DNA of 40,456 bases from an uncultured bacterium (GTDB lineage Bacteria > Bacillota > Clostridia > Oscillospirales > Oscillospiraceae), in the NCBI GenBank assembly GCA_946056135.1, contig CAMGIN010000013.1:1-40456 (forward strand), written 5' to 3'. The translations under genes were made by a program, and so were the position numbers. Numbering within the stretch: the stretch's first letter is position 1; every line of letters starts with the position of its first letter. Shown piece by piece: positions 1 to 8,962 of this stretch. The notes beneath the pieces are model-generated. The model saw only the letters and a list, made by a program, of their open reading frames with translations. It searched no databases and was not told where the DNA came from.

Positions 1-270
1 GCCGGAACCGGTAAAAAACAGCAGCAGAATGACCCACAGTACGGTGCCCTGCCGGAAATTGTCCCGGAAGGCCCGGAAATAGGTGTGCAGCAGCCCCTCC
101 TCCCGATCCGTGCCCATGCGGAAGCATACGGTATATAACGCGGTGCTGGCCGCGCCGATGGTGACAATGGGCAGGCAGGTCAATAGAAACAGCAAATTCA
201 GAAGAATCAGGTCACACAGGCGGCTTAAAAACTGCATAATCTTGGAATCCGGGGAGAACAAGGCTTGCAT
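1..270 (-). CDS. DUF624 (YesL-like) membrane protein, N-terminal part
   Basis: The reverse strand reads 90 uninterrupted codons from an ATG at 270 to the window edge, so the gene is truncated there. The start has GGAGGG immediately upstream. The protein begins MQALFSPDSKIMQFLSR, then has a hydrophobic segment LILLNLLFLLTCLPIVTIG at about residues 20-40, an ATG-free stretch AASTALYTVCFRMG, and a second hydrophobic segment starting near residue 76. The sequence CLPIVTIGAASTALY followed by a charged loop is characteristic of the DUF624/YesL family of integral membrane proteins, often found with sugar ABC transporters. Function is not established. The gene is divergent from argG and has its own likely promoter at 299-327. 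Confidence 0.75.
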   Translation of the reverse strand, partial: MQALFSPDSKIMQFLSRLCDLILLNLLFLLTCLPIVTIGAASTALYTVCFRMGTDREEGLLHTYFRAFRDNFRQGTVLWVILLLFFTGSG

Positions 271-298
271 GGAATCCCTCCTAAAACAGAATACCTAA

Positions 299-327
299 AG
301 TATATCGGATTTCCCCCGGCATTGCAA
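299..327 (-). promoter_or_regulatory. Candidate sigma-A promoter for the DUF624 gene
   Basis: On the reverse strand TTGCAA (322-327) and TATACT (299-304) are separated by 17 bases and lie about 30 bases upstream of the DUF624 start codon. The -10 differs from consensus at one base and the -35 at two. Assigned by pattern only. Confidence 0.5.
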
Positions 328-460
328 TGGGCATCTGGGAAAAAGCAGGCAGGATATGGCGGGTTTTGTTACTTTTGCATGCATTGGAAACCGATGACAG
401 GCGGAATCCGGGTAAGGTACCGAAATTGAATAATGACAGTATAATTATGCGGAAATGGCG

Positions 461-489
461 TTGACAAATCCGAATCACAGGGGTATAAT
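461..489 (+). promoter_or_regulatory. Consensus sigma-A promoter of the arginine operon
   Basis: TTGACA (461-466) and TATAAT (484-489) are perfect consensus hexamers with a 17-base spacer, 53 bases before the argG start codon. Between the promoter and the ribosome binding site is an imperfect inverted sequence TGAATAATATACATTC (512-527). It recalls an ARG box, but its half-sites are 7 bases apart rather than the usual 4. ArgR control is therefore possible but not shown. Confidence 0.85.
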
Positions 490-541
490 CCTGTATTATT
501 ACTCAACCAAAATGAATAATATACATTCGGAGGTAGTTGAA

Positions 542-1762
542 ATGAATAAAGATAACATCAAGAAGATCGTGCTCGCCTACTCCGGAGGACTGGATACGTC
601 CATCATCATCCCCTGGCTGAAGGAAAATTACAACAACGCCGAGATCATTGCCGTGGCTGGCAACGTGGGCCAGGCCGACGAGCTGGAGGGACTGGAGGCC
701 AAGGCCTTGGCTACCGGCGCCAGCAAGCTCATCGTGGCGGACCTGGTGGACGAGATGGTGGAGGATATCATCATCCCCTCTCTGAAGATGGATGCCAAGT
801 ATGAGACCTACCTGCTGGGCACCGCCTTTGCCCGGCCCGTCATCGGCAAGAAGCTGGCCCAGATCGCCCTGGAGGAAGGGGCTGACGCCATTGCCCACGG
901 CGCTACCGGCAAGGGCAACGACCAGGTTCGGTTTGAGCTGGCCATCAAGCGCTTCGCTCCCGATATGAAAATCATCGCTCCCTGGCGGGAATGGGATATC
1001 AAGTCCCGGGAGGAGGAGATCGACTACGCCGAGGCCCACCACATCCCCCTGAAGATCAGCCGGGAGACCAACTACTCCAAGGACAAGAACCTGTGGCACC
1101 TGAGCCATGAGGGTCTGGACCTGGAGGATCCCGCCAACGAGCCGGATTACGACAAGCCCGGTTTCCTGGAAATGGGCGTGTCCCCGGTGATGGCTCCCGA
1201 CGTGCCTACTTATGTGACCATCGACTTTGAGCAGGGCGCTCCCGTGGCGGTGAACGGCGAGAAGATGAAAGCTTCCAAAATCATCGAGAAGCTCAATGAA
1301 CTGGGCGGTGCCAACGGCATCGGCATCATCGACATTGTGGAGAACCGGCTGGTTGGCATGAAGGATCGCGGCGTCTACGAGACCCCCGGCGGCACCATTC
1401 TGTACTTCGCTCATGAGCAGCTGGAGATGCTGACTGTGGATAAGGACACCCTTCACGTCAAGCAGAAACTGGCGGTGGATTACGCCGACCTGATCTACAA
1501 CGGCAAGTGGTACTCTCCCCTGCAGGAGGCCCTGACTGCCTTTGCCAACAAGTCCAACGAGTATGTCACCGGCACCGTGAAGCTGAAGCTCTACAAGGGC
1601 AACATCATCCCTGCCGGCACCACTTCTCCCTACTCTCTGTACTCTGAGAATCTGGTGACCTTCGGCGAGAGCGACTACGACCAGGCTCAGTCTGCGGGCT
1701 TCATCAACCTCTGGGGCCTGCCTACCAAGGTTCAGGCACTGCGGGAGCAGGGAAAGCTGTAA
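542..1762 (+). CDS. argG: Argininosuccinate synthase
   Basis: ATP-dependent ligation of citrulline and aspartate to argininosuccinate, the penultimate step of arginine synthesis, in the cytoplasm. The 406-residue protein has the usual family length. Its N-terminal nucleotide-binding loop AYSGGLDTS (residues 12-20) is the PP-loop of this family, and [13 protein letters not shown] follows further in. The start is set at 542 because GGAGG (529-533) lies eight bases upstream. An in-frame ATG at 455 would start inside the promoter. It is the first gene of argGHCJBDF. The gap to argH is 114 bases and holds a repeat rather than a new promoter. Assignment is secure from conserved sequence. Confidence 0.97.
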   Translation: MNKDNIKKIVLAYSGGLDTSIIIPWLKENYNNAEIIAVAGNVGQADELEGLEAKALATGASKLIVADLVDEMVEDIIIPSLKMDAKYETYLLGTAFARPVIGKKLAQIALEEGADAIAHGATGKGNDQVRFELAIKRFAPDMKIIAPWREWDIKSREEEIDYAEAHHIPLKISRETNYSKDKNLWHLSHEGLDLEDPANEPDYDKPGFLEMGVSPVMAPDVPTYVTIDFEQGAPVAVNGEKMKASKIIEKLNELGGANGIGIIDIVENRLVGMKDRGVYETPGGTILYFAHEQLEMLTVDKDTLHVKQKLAVDYADLIYNGKWYSPLQEALTAFANKSNEYVTGTVKLKLYKGNIIPAGTTSPYSLYSENLVTFGESDYDQAQSAGFINLWGLPTKVQALREQGKL

Positions 1763-1763
1763 A

Positions 1764-1849
1764 AATGCTGAATAATGAATATCGGAAGGGCAATTGCCGA
1801 ATGTGGATTTTCCTTCATTTAGCATTCTGCATTCTGCATTCAGCATTCC
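1764..1849 (+). repeat. Heptamer-arm inverted element between argG and argH
   Basis: The right arm is four tandem heptamers, GCATTCT, GCATTCT, GCATTCA and GCATTCC (1822-1849). The left arm begins with AATGCTG (1764-1770), which pairs with CAGCATT at 1841-1847, then decays (AATAATG, AATATCG). A palindrome GGCAATTGCC (1789-1798) lies between the arms. The whole can fold as an imperfect hairpin in the argG-argH intergenic transcript. Two other loci in the window (18136-18432 and 24560-24663) share this 7-base-period inverted design with different heptamers. Function is unknown. Confidence 0.65.
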
Positions 1850-1876
1850 GGGTAATTTGAAATATGGGGTAAGCGT

Positions 1877-3250
1877 ATGACAAAGATGTGGGCCGGGCGG
1901 ACTGCCGGCGTGACGGACAGCGTTGCGGATGATTTCAATTCTTCTATCCGCTTTGACTGTAAGATGTTTAGGGAGGATATTACCGGCTCCATGGCCCACG
2001 CCGTTATGCTGGGGGCCAAGGGTATCATCACCAGGCAGGAATCAGAGCAGCTTATCGACGGCCTCCAGGCCATTCTGGAGGATCTGGATTCCGGCGCACT
2101 GGAATTCGACTTGGGCTGCGAGGATATCCACATGTTTGTGGAGCAGGTGCTCACCCAGCGCCTGGGAGATGTGGGACGGAAGCTCCACACCGCCCGGAGC
2201 CGGAATGATCAGGTGGCCCTGGATCTGCGGATGTACTTAAGAAGCCAGATCGACGAGATCACGGCTTTGGTGAAGGATGTGCTCACTGCCCTTGTAGACC
2301 AGGCGGAGGCAAATAAAGCCGTCATCATGCCGGGTTATACCCACCTGCAGCGGGCCCAGCCCATCCTATTTTCCCATCACCTCATGGCCTACGCGATGAT
2401 GCTGCTGCGGGACCTGGACCGTCTGGCGGACTGCCGGAAGCGGATGAATGTGTCCCCCATCGGCTGCTGCGCTTTGGCCGGTACTACCTACGATACCGAC
2501 CGCCGCTTCGAGGCCCGGCAGCTGGGCTTTGACAGCGTAGCAATGAACTCCATCGACGGCGTCTCTGACCGGGACTTCTGCGTGGAGCTGATGAGCGGCC
2601 TTTCCATGCTGATGATGCATCTGAGCCGCTTCTCTGAGGAGCTGATCCTGTGGAGCAGCTGGGAGTTCCAGTTCATCGAGCTCAGCGACGCCTACACCAC
2701 AGGCTCCTCCATCATGCCCCAGAAGAAAAATCCCGACATGGCGGAGCTGGTCCGGGGCAAAACCGGCCGGGTCTACGGAGACCTGACGGCGCTGCTTACC
2801 ACCCTGAAGGGCCTGCCCCTGGCCTACAACAAGGATATGCAGGAGGACAAGGAGGCGGTCTTCGACGCGGTGGACACCGTGAAGATGTGCCTGAAGGTCT
2901 TCGCTCCCATGCTGGCAACCTTGACGGTGAAGCCGGAGAATATGAAAAAAGCGGCTCAGGGCGGTTTCATCAATGCCACGGATCTGGCGGACTACCTGGT
3001 GAAGAAGGGAATGCCCTTCCGCAGCGCCTACAAAATCTCCGGGCAGATCGTGGCGAAGTGCATGCAAAGCGGCTGTGTGCTGGAGACCCTGCCGCTGAGC
3101 GAATACCAGGCGTTCAGCGACCTGTTCGGCGAGGACCTTTATCACGAGATCGATTTGAACACCTGCGTGGAGAAGCGGATCTCCGAGGGCGGCACCTCCC
3201 TTTTCTCCGTGGAGACTCAGATCGCCTATGTAAAGGAGAAATTGGCATGA
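1877..3250 (+). CDS. argH: Argininosuccinate lyase
   Basis: Splits argininosuccinate to arginine and fumarate, the last step of the pathway; a homotetramer of the fumarase/aspartase superfamily. The 457-residue protein is of normal length. It carries the superfamily signature GSSIMPQKKNPD at residues 276-287, and an N-terminal block with SRNDQVALDLR. The ATG at 1877 has only a modest GGGGTAAG ribosome binding site, but the sequence MTKMWAGRTAG matches the family N terminus. The stop codon overlaps the argC start (ATGA), so the two are translationally coupled. The unusual order GHC puts the last two pathway steps first in the operon. Confidence 0.97.
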   Translation: MTKMWAGRTAGVTDSVADDFNSSIRFDCKMFREDITGSMAHAVMLGAKGIITRQESEQLIDGLQAILEDLDSGALEFDLGCEDIHMFVEQVLTQRLGDVGRKLHTARSRNDQVALDLRMYLRSQIDEITALVKDVLTALVDQAEANKAVIMPGYTHLQRAQPILFSHHLMAYAMMLLRDLDRLADCRKRMNVSPIGCCALAGTTYDTDRRFEARQLGFDSVAMNSIDGVSDRDFCVELMSGLSMLMMHLSRFSEELILWSSWEFQFIELSDAYTTGSSIMPQKKNPDMAELVRGKTGRVYGDLTALLTTLKGLPLAYNKDMQEDKEAVFDAVDTVKMCLKVFAPMLATLTVKPENMKKAAQGGFINATDLADYLVKKGMPFRSAYKISGQIVAKCMQSGCVLETLPLSEYQAFSDLFGEDLYHEIDLNTCVEKRISEGGTSLFSVETQIAYVKEKLA

Positions 3251-4164
3251 CCAAGGTATTTATCGACGGCAGCGCAGGCACCACCGGGCTGCGAATCTAT
3301 GAACGGCTCAGCCAGCGAAAGGATATCGAACTGCTGATTCTGCCGGAGGAATTTCGAAAAAATACTGACAAGCGCCGCCAGATGCTGAATCTGGCGGACA
3401 TTGCCTTTTTGTGTCTGCCGGACAAGACGGCTATTGAGGCGGTCTCTCTGGTGGATAATCCAGACACTGCGGTGATCGACACCTCCACCGCCCACAGGAC
3501 AGCAGATGGCTGGGCTTATGGGTTTCCGGAACTGTCCGCAGCACACCGGAAGGCGATTCAGAACAGCAAGCGCATCGCCAACCCCGGCTGCCACGCCAGC
3601 GGCTTTATCTCCACAGTGTACCCGCTGGTCCGCCACGGCCTGATTCCGGCGGACTTTCCTTTGACGGCCTACTCCCTGACGGGGTACTCCGGCGGCGGCA
3701 AGAGCCTGATCGCGGAGTACGAAGCTCCAGACCGGGATCCCCGCCACGAAAGCCACCGGATCTACGGCACTGCTCTGACCCACAAGCACCTGCCGGAGAT
3801 GCAGAAGCTCTGCGGTCTGACAAGCCCCCCGGTGTTTTCCCCCATTTTGGGAGATTTCTATTCCGGCATGGCTACCACGGTTCTGCTGCCTGGCTTTGAT
3901 GCCAAGCAGGTCTGGGAATGTCTGCGCGACCACTATGCCGGGCAGCGGGTCGTGACCGTAGCGCCCCTGGGCGGCGACGAGAGCGTGATCTACGCCAGCA
4001 CCTTGGCGGGGAAGGACACCATGCGCATCCAGGTCAGCGGCCATGAGAGTCAGACTATGGTTACGGCTCTGTTCGACAACCTGGGCAAAGGCGCCAGCGG
4101 CGCGGCAATCCAGAATATGAATATTTTGCTGGGCCTGGATGAAACCACAGGATTACAGGTATAA
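3247..4164 (+). CDS. argC: N-acetyl-gamma-glutamyl-phosphate reductase (short form)
   Basis: NADPH-dependent reduction of N-acetylglutamyl phosphate to the semialdehyde, third step of ornithine synthesis. The 305-residue length and the N terminus MTKVFIDGSAGTTGLRI fit the shorter type-2 ArgC proteins. The catalytic cysteine is C115 in ANPGCHASG. The start is the ATG at 3247 that overlaps the argH stop by four bases; the frame is open far upstream, but that part is the shadow of argH. After the stop there is a 271-base gap that holds a miniature inverted-repeat element and then the argJ ribosome binding site. Confidence 0.95.
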   Translation: MTKVFIDGSAGTTGLRIYERLSQRKDIELLILPEEFRKNTDKRRQMLNLADIAFLCLPDKTAIEAVSLVDNPDTAVIDTSTAHRTADGWAYGFPELSAAHRKAIQNSKRIANPGCHASGFISTVYPLVRHGLIPADFPLTAYSLTGYSGGGKSLIAEYEAPDRDPRHESHRIYGTALTHKHLPEMQKLCGLTSPPVFSPILGDFYSGMATTVLLPGFDAKQVWECLRDHYAGQRVVTVAPLGGDESVIYASTLAGKDTMRIQVSGHESQTMVTALFDNLGKGASGAAIQNMNILLGLDETTGLQV

Positions 4165-4173
4165 GCTGTCTTG

Positions 4174-4369
4174 TAAATGATCGTTTATCTTTCAACAGCA
4201 ATTCGATGGTTCCACAGGCGCGGGAGCGCCCAAGCCTCTCCCTATGGGAGAGGTGGCCCAGCGGAACGCTGGGTCGGAGAGGGCCTTCGTATCCCCTCTC
4301 AGTCACGCCTTCGGCGTGCCAGCTCTCCCAAAGGGAGAGCCTTGGGTTGCGCAGATAAACGATCATTTA
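4174..4369 (+). repeat. 196-bp miniature inverted-repeat element (family A, copy 1)
   Basis: The element is bounded by a perfect 16-bp inverted repeat, TAAATGATCGTTTATC (4174-4189) and its reverse complement (4354-4369). It has no open frame of its own. Inside are several short palindromes: CCTCTCCCTATGGGAGAGG, CCCAGCGGAACGCTGGG, CACGCCTTCGGCGTG and GCTCTCCCAAAGGGAGAGC. A second copy in opposite orientation lies at 18196-18380. A related pair of ends flanks a different core at 8695-8835. The high density of self-complementary segments predicts a multi-branched RNA or DNA structure. It lies between argC and argJ, inside the operon. No clear target-site duplication can be seen. Confidence 0.8.
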
Positions 4370-4435
4370 TGGCGAATAAATCAATATCATGACCAAGCTC
4401 AAACCATTGGTTCGAGTTGATATAAGGAGAGAAAT

Positions 4436-5650
4436 ATGAGAGCAATTGTGGGCGGCGTTTGCGCCGCGAAGGGATTTACCGCCAATGGAGTTCATTGCGG
4501 GATCCGGAAGAACCATTCCAAGAAGGATTTGTCCCTGATTTTCAGCGCCGTCCCGGCAAGCGCGGCGGCGGTGTATACCACCAATCTGGTGAAGGGCGCG
4601 CCGCTCACCGTCACCAAGCAGCATCTGCAAAACGGCATGGCCCAGGCGGTGATCTGCAACAGCGGCAATGCCAACACCTGCAATGCCAATGGCATTGAGA
4701 TTGCGGAAGGCATGAGCGCTCTGGCGGCAAAACAGCTGGGAATCCCGGAGGAAAACGTCATCGTGGCCTCCACCGGCGTCATCGGCCAGCCCTTGTCCCT
4801 GGAGCCCATTGCGGCAGGGGTGGCGGAGCTGGCGGCAGGACTGTCCGAAACCGGCAGCGCTTTGGCAGCGGAGGGCATTATGACTACCGATACCCTGAAA
4901 AAGGAATCGGCTGTGGAATTCACCCTGGGCGGAAAGGTTTGCCATCTTGGCGGCATTGCCAAGGGCAGCGGCATGATCCACCCCAATATGGCCACCATGC
5001 TGGTGTTCCTGACCACCGACGCTGCCATTTCCCCCGCCATGCTGCAAAAGGCCCTGTCCGGGGACATAGCCAGCACCTTCAATATGGTCAGCATTGACGG
5101 CGACACTTCCACCAACGATATGGTGACGGTGTTGGCCAACGGCCTGGCGGGCAATCCGGAGATCACGTCTGAGGGGGAGGATTTCGAAACCTTCATGAAG
5201 GCGCTGAACTCCGTCACCGTGGACCTGTGCCGGAAAATCGCGGGAGACGGCGAGGGCGCTACCAAGCTGCTGGAGTGCGTTGTCACCGGGGCGGCAGACC
5301 TGAGCACTGCCAGAATCACGGCCAAAAGCGTTATCTGTTCCAGCCTGGTGAAGGCCGCCATGTTCGGCGCGGACGCCAACTGGGGCCGGATCCTCTGCGC
5401 CATCGGCTACAGCGGCGCGGCGGTGGATGTCAACAAAGTGGACGTCTCCTTCCAGAGCGCCGCCGGAACCATCGAGGTCTGCAAAAACGGTGCGGGCGTG
5501 GAATTCGACGAGGATCAGGCAAAGAAGATCCTGCTGGAAAAGGAGATCGGAATCCTGGTGGGGCTGAACAGCGGTACGGAAAGCGCCTCTGCCTGGGGCT
5601 GCGATCTGACCTATGACTATGTGAAGATCAACGGCGATTACCGGACCTAA
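4436..5650 (+). CDS. argJ: Bifunctional ornithine acetyltransferase / N-acetylglutamate synthase
   Basis: Transfers the acetyl group from N-acetylornithine to glutamate, which starts the pathway and releases ornithine in one cycle; some members also use acetyl-CoA. The 404-residue protein has the autocleavage site of the family: the nucleophile is T187 in GSGMIHPNMATML, where the precursor splits into alpha and beta chains. Other family blocks are CNSGNANTCN and GADANWGRI. AAGGAGA lies five bases before the ATG. Its presence explains why no argA or argE is seen in the cluster. Whether it is mono- or bifunctional cannot be told from sequence alone. Confidence 0.96.
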   Translation: MRAIVGGVCAAKGFTANGVHCGIRKNHSKKDLSLIFSAVPASAAAVYTTNLVKGAPLTVTKQHLQNGMAQAVICNSGNANTCNANGIEIAEGMSALAAKQLGIPEENVIVASTGVIGQPLSLEPIAAGVAELAAGLSETGSALAAEGIMTTDTLKKESAVEFTLGGKVCHLGGIAKGSGMIHPNMATMLVFLTTDAAISPAMLQKALSGDIASTFNMVSIDGDTSTNDMVTVLANGLAGNPEITSEGEDFETFMKALNSVTVDLCRKIAGDGEGATKLLECVVTGAADLSTARITAKSVICSSLVKAAMFGADANWGRILCAIGYSGAAVDVNKVDVSFQSAAGTIEVCKNGAGVEFDEDQAKKILLEKEIGILVGLNSGTESASAWGCDLTYDYVKINGDYRT

Positions 5651-5663
5651 GGGAGATGCGCAG

Positions 5664-6533
5664 ATGGAGAGTCAATTTTCCAACCGGGAACGGGCGGAGG
5701 TCCTGACCCAGGCCCTGCCCTACATAAAAAAATACAGCGGCAAGATCGTAGTGGTGAAGTACGGCGGCAACGCCATGGTCAGCGAGGCGCTGAAGCAGCA
5801 GGTTATGGAGGACATTGCCCTGCTGTGGCTCATCGGCGTCAAGGTGGTGCTGGTCCACGGCGGCGGCCCGGAGATCAGCGACACCATGAAGAAGCTGGGT
5901 AAGCAGGCGGTGTTCGTGGACGGCCTGCGGGTCACGGATAAGGAGACCGTGGACATCGTGCAGATGGTGCTGGCGGGCAAGGTGAACAAGACCTTGGTGA
6001 ACCTGCTCCAGATGAAGGGCGGTCACGCGGTGGGTCTGTCCGGTATTGACGGCGGCATCCTGGAGGCAAAGATGAAGAACGAGGCCCTGGGCTATGTGGG
6101 CCAGATTACCCGGATTCGCACCCAGCCCATTCTGGACCTGCTGGAGAAGAACTACATTCCCGTGATCTCCACCATTGCCAGTGACCGCCAGGGCAATACC
6201 TACAACATCAACGGTGACACGGCTGCGGCGTATATCGCGGGAGAGCTGAAAGCCGAACGCCTGATTATGATGACAGATATTGATGGGATTCTGTACGATA
6301 AGGACGATCCCAACTCCCTGATCCGGGAGCTGCGGGTCAGCGAAGCGAAAAAGCTCTTTGACACAGGCGTGATCTCCGGCGGCATGATCCCCAAGGTAGA
6401 CTGCTGCATTGAGGCCATCGGCCGGGGCGTGAAGAACGTAGTCATTCTGGATGGACGGGTGCCCCACTCCATCCTTATGGAGCTGCTGACCAACGAAGGC
6501 GCGGGCACACTGGTTAAGGGGGACGAAGTATGA
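5664..6533 (+). CDS. argB: Acetylglutamate kinase
   Basis: Phosphorylates N-acetylglutamate, the second step and usual site of arginine feedback. The 289-residue protein belongs to the amino acid kinase family: VVKYGGNAM near residue 30, the glycine-rich VLVHGGGPEISD near 70, and TDIDGILYD near residue 210. An N-terminal extension (NRERAEVLTQALPYIKKYSG) of the kind found in arginine-sensitive, hexameric enzymes is present, so inhibition by arginine is likely (inference). GGGAG lies eight bases before the ATG, thirteen bases after argJ. The stop overlaps the argD start. Confidence 0.96.
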   Translation: MESQFSNRERAEVLTQALPYIKKYSGKIVVVKYGGNAMVSEALKQQVMEDIALLWLIGVKVVLVHGGGPEISDTMKKLGKQAVFVDGLRVTDKETVDIVQMVLAGKVNKTLVNLLQMKGGHAVGLSGIDGGILEAKMKNEALGYVGQITRIRTQPILDLLEKNYIPVISTIASDRQGNTYNINGDTAAAYIAGELKAERLIMMTDIDGILYDKDDPNSLIRELRVSEAKKLFDTGVISGGMIPKVDCCIEAIGRGVKNVVILDGRVPHSILMELLTNEGAGTLVKGDEV

Positions 6534-7708
6534 CAATCATGGATTTGGACCAGACCTATGTGGCGGGTACCTACAAGCGGTTTCCGGTGGAAATCGTCTC
6601 CGGCAAGGGCTCCAAGGTCTGGGATGCCAATGGAAAACAATATGTGGATATGGGTTCCGGCATCGGCGTCACCGCCTTTGGCATCGGGGACGACACCTGG
6701 CAGCAGGCGGTGACCGAACAGCTGGGCAAGGTCCAGCATACCTCTAATCTGTACTACACCGAGCCCTGCGCCTACCTTGCTAAGCTGCTGTGCGAAAAGA
6801 CCGGCATGAAGAAGGTCTTCTTCTCCAATTCCGGCGCGGAGGCCAACGAGTGCGCCATCAAGGTGGCGAGAAAGTATTCCGCCGAGAAGAAGGGGCCGGA
6901 CTGCTATACCATCCTGACTCTGGTGAACAGCTTCCACGGCAGGACGCTGACCACCCTGGCGGCTACGGGACAGGAACATTTCCATGAATTGTTCCAGCCC
7001 CTGACCCCTGGCTTTGTCCATGTGGAGGCCAACAATGTGGAGGCTCTGAAAAATGCCGTGGAGGAAAACAATCTGGCTGGAATTATGCTGGAATGCGTTC
7101 AGGGCGAGGGCGGCGTGAACCCTCTGACCCCGGAATTTATGGCGGCAGCGGAAACCCTGGCAAAGGAAAAGGACATCCCCCTAATCATCGACGAGGTTCA
7201 GACGGGCAACGGCCGCACGGGCAAGCTCTACAGCTACATGCACTTCGGTGTTACCCCGGACATCGTCTCCACCGCCAAGGGCCTTGGCGGCGGACTGCCC
7301 ATCGGTGCAACCCTGCTGGGAGAAAAAGTCCAGAATGTCCTGGGCTATGGCGACCACGGTTCCACCTTCGGCGGCAATCCCGTCTGCTGCGCGGGCGCTG
7401 TCAGCATTCTGGAGCGGCTGGATGACGCATTTCTCGCCAGCGTCCGGCGGAAAAGCGGCTATGTGTTTGCGTCCTTGCATGGCGCCCCCGGGGTGGAGAG
7501 CGTCTCCGGTCTGGGCCTGATGGTCGGCATCAAGACCACTGCCCCTGCTGGGGATGTTGTGAAGCTGTGTATGGAAAGAGGCGTGCTGTGCCTGACCGCG
7601 AAGGACAAGGTTCGGCTGCTGCCTGCGCTGAATATCCCCATGGAGGATCTGACATTTGCCGTGGAGACCATTTTGGCGGCGGCAAAGGAACTGGGTGGTA
7701 ACATATGA
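6530..7708 (+). CDS. argD: Acetylornithine aminotransferase
   Basis: PLP-dependent conversion of N-acetylglutamate semialdehyde and glutamate to N-acetylornithine and 2-oxoglutarate; class III aminotransferase. The 392-residue protein shows the conserved NSGAEANE block, the ECVQGEGGV block, [13 protein letters not shown] and the PLP lysine K250 in STAKGLGGG. The start codon overlaps the argB stop (ATGA) and its own stop overlaps the argF start, so argB-argD-argF are tightly coupled. Such enzymes can also act on succinyl-diaminopimelate, but the operon context supports the arginine role. Confidence 0.96.
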   Translation: MTIMDLDQTYVAGTYKRFPVEIVSGKGSKVWDANGKQYVDMGSGIGVTAFGIGDDTWQQAVTEQLGKVQHTSNLYYTEPCAYLAKLLCEKTGMKKVFFSNSGAEANECAIKVARKYSAEKKGPDCYTILTLVNSFHGRTLTTLAATGQEHFHELFQPLTPGFVHVEANNVEALKNAVEENNLAGIMLECVQGEGGVNPLTPEFMAAAETLAKEKDIPLIIDEVQTGNGRTGKLYSYMHFGVTPDIVSTAKGLGGGLPIGATLLGEKVQNVLGYGDHGSTFGGNPVCCAGAVSILERLDDAFLASVRRKSGYVFASLHGAPGVESVSGLGLMVGIKTTAPAGDVVKLCMERGVLCLTAKDKVRLLPALNIPMEDLTFAVETILAAAKELGGNI

Positions 7709-8688
7709 ATCTGAAAGGCAAGAGCTTTTTGAAGCTGCTGGACTTTACCCCGGCGGAAATCACCGGGCTGCTGGATCTGGCGGCGGAGCTGAAGCAGAAG
7801 AAAAAGGCGGGAATCCCCCATAAGCTGTGCCAGGGGAAAAATGTGGTGCTGCTGTTTGCGAAGGACTCCACCCGGACCCGCTGCGCCTTTGAAGTGGCGG
7901 CTGCCGATCTGGGCATGTCCAGCACCTATCTGGGCCCCACCGGATCCCAGATGGGGAAGAAGGAGTCCATTGCGGACACCGCCCGGGTTCTGGGCCGGAT
8001 GTATGACGGCATCGAATACCGGGGCTTCGACCAGACCATTGTGGAGAATCTGGCTGCCTACTCCGGCGTGCCGGTCTGGAACGGCCTGACCAACGAGTTC
8101 CACCCCACCCAGGTGCTGGCAGATTTTCTGACCATCCGGGAGCATTTCGGCAGCCTGCAGGGGAAGAAGCTGGTGTTCCTGGGGGACGCCCGGTACAACA
8201 TGGCGGACTCTCTGATGGTGGGCTGCGCGAAAATGGGTATGCACTTTGTGGCCTGCGCCCCGGAGAAGTATTTCGCCAATAAGGCTCTGATCCAGCAGTG
8301 CCAGGCCATTGCCGCCCAGACTGGGGCCACTCTGGAATTCCAGACGGAACCCATGCTTGCCACCAAGGATGCGGATGTGCTGTACACCGATGTGTGGGTC
8401 TCCATGGGCGAGCCGGACAGCGTCTGGCAGACCCGGATTCAGGAACTGAGCCCCTACCGGGTGACGAAAGCGCTGATGGACAACGCAGGACCACAGTGCC
8501 GCTTCATGCATTGCCTGCCGGCCTTCCATGACCGGAATACCACCATCGGCGCCGAGATTGGGGAGAAGTTCGGCATCGACTGCATGGAGGTCACGGACGA
8601 GGTCTTTGAGAGCGAGCAGTCCATCGTCTTTGACGAGGCGGAGAACCGGCTGCATACCATTAAAGCCGTCATGGCGGCAACACTGTAA
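7705..8688 (+). CDS. argF: Ornithine carbamoyltransferase
   Basis: Joins ornithine and carbamoyl phosphate to citrulline, which ArgG then uses. The 327-residue protein has the carbamoyl phosphate loop STRTR at residues 55-59 and the ornithine-type motif HCLP at 269-272, which separates it from aspartate carbamoyltransferases. Biosynthetic (argF) rather than catabolic (arcB) use is inferred from the operon. No carAB genes are in the window, so carbamoyl phosphate must come from elsewhere. It is the last gene of the operon; a miniature element and a strong terminator (8843-8887) follow. Confidence 0.96.
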   Translation: MNLKGKSFLKLLDFTPAEITGLLDLAAELKQKKKAGIPHKLCQGKNVVLLFAKDSTRTRCAFEVAAADLGMSSTYLGPTGSQMGKKESIADTARVLGRMYDGIEYRGFDQTIVENLAAYSGVPVWNGLTNEFHPTQVLADFLTIREHFGSLQGKKLVFLGDARYNMADSLMVGCAKMGMHFVACAPEKYFANKALIQQCQAIAAQTGATLEFQTEPMLATKDADVLYTDVWVSMGEPDSVWQTRIQELSPYRVTKALMDNAGPQCRFMHCLPAFHDRNTTIGAEIGEKFGIDCMEVTDEVFESEQSIVFDEAENRLHTIKAVMAATL

Positions 8689-8694
8689 ATGGAA

Positions 8695-8835
8695 AAATGA
8701 TCGTTTATCGCAGCAATGTTAGATTGGTATGCGTAATAAAGCGGCATCCTTGACGCCCCTTGTGACGGTACTGCATGCGGAAGGGGCGTCAGGGATGCCG
8801 CCCCCTACGCACAGTAACAGTAAACGATTATTTAC
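8695..8835 (+). repeat. Family A termini around a different core (copy 3)
   Basis: AAATGATCGTTTATC (8695-8709) is identical to the left end of the element at 4174. GTAAACGATTATTTAC (8820-8835) is its imperfect inverse. The core between them is unrelated to the other two copies and is the 82-bp hairpin described at 8730-8811. This is either an insertion of one element into another or a modular element with exchangeable cores. It begins seven bases after the argF stop codon. Confidence 0.7.
8730..8811 (+). repeat. 82-bp hairpin element (family B, copy 1)
   Basis: The two ends, TGCGTAATAAAGCGGCATCC and GGATGCCGCCCCCTACGCA, continue as inverted repeats through the segment TGACGCCCCT, giving arms of about 30 bases with few mismatches. 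A near-identical 82-bp copy lies at 16664-16745. It has no coding potential. The arms could form a long stem in RNA if the argF transcript reads through. Confidence 0.75.
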
Positions 8836-8842
8836 GGCATAC

Positions 8843-8887
8843 AAACCCGGCAGGGGAGGACAATTGAGTCCGCCTCTGCCGGGTTTT
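8843..8887 (+). terminator. Rho-independent terminator of the arginine operon
   Basis: AAACCCGGCAG pairs with CTGCCGGGTTT, and the stem continues inward as GGAGGAC with GTCCGCC (one mismatch) around a loop AATTGA. A short T run (TTTT) follows. It lies about 155 bases after argF and just before the next promoter. Confidence 0.85.
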
Positions 8888-8902
8888 CTGCGGAGATACA
8901 GG

Positions 8903-8931
8903 TTGAAAAAACCGACAGCCTGTGATAAAAT
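8903..8931 (+). promoter_or_regulatory. Sigma-A promoter of the acyltransferase gene
   Basis: TTGAAA (8903-8908) and TAAAAT (8926-8931) are separated by 17 bases, each with one mismatch to consensus. A TG dinucleotide lies a few bases before the -10. The predicted transcript starts only about 25 bases ahead of the start codon at 8963. Confidence 0.7.
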
Positions 8932-8962
8932 GAGAAAAAATCTGGCAAGGAAGGTCAGTTGT

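Noticed and set aside
512..527. ARG box before argG
   Set aside because: The half-sites GAAT and ATTC are 7 bases apart rather than 4, so it is mentioned with the promoter but not claimed as an ArgR site.
455..541. N-terminal extension of ArgG from an ATG at 455
   Set aside because: The promoter (461-489) lies inside it and GGAGG is placed for the ATG at 542.
503..1999. Long reverse-strand open frame opposite argG
   Set aside because: It mirrors argG in the codon-position shadow frame; it has no ribosome binding site and reads as low-complexity H/G/V/L/Q sequence.
8729..8962. N-terminal extension of the acyltransferase into the repeat
   Set aside because: It would translate the family B hairpin and the arginine terminator; promoter and ribosome binding site point to 8963.
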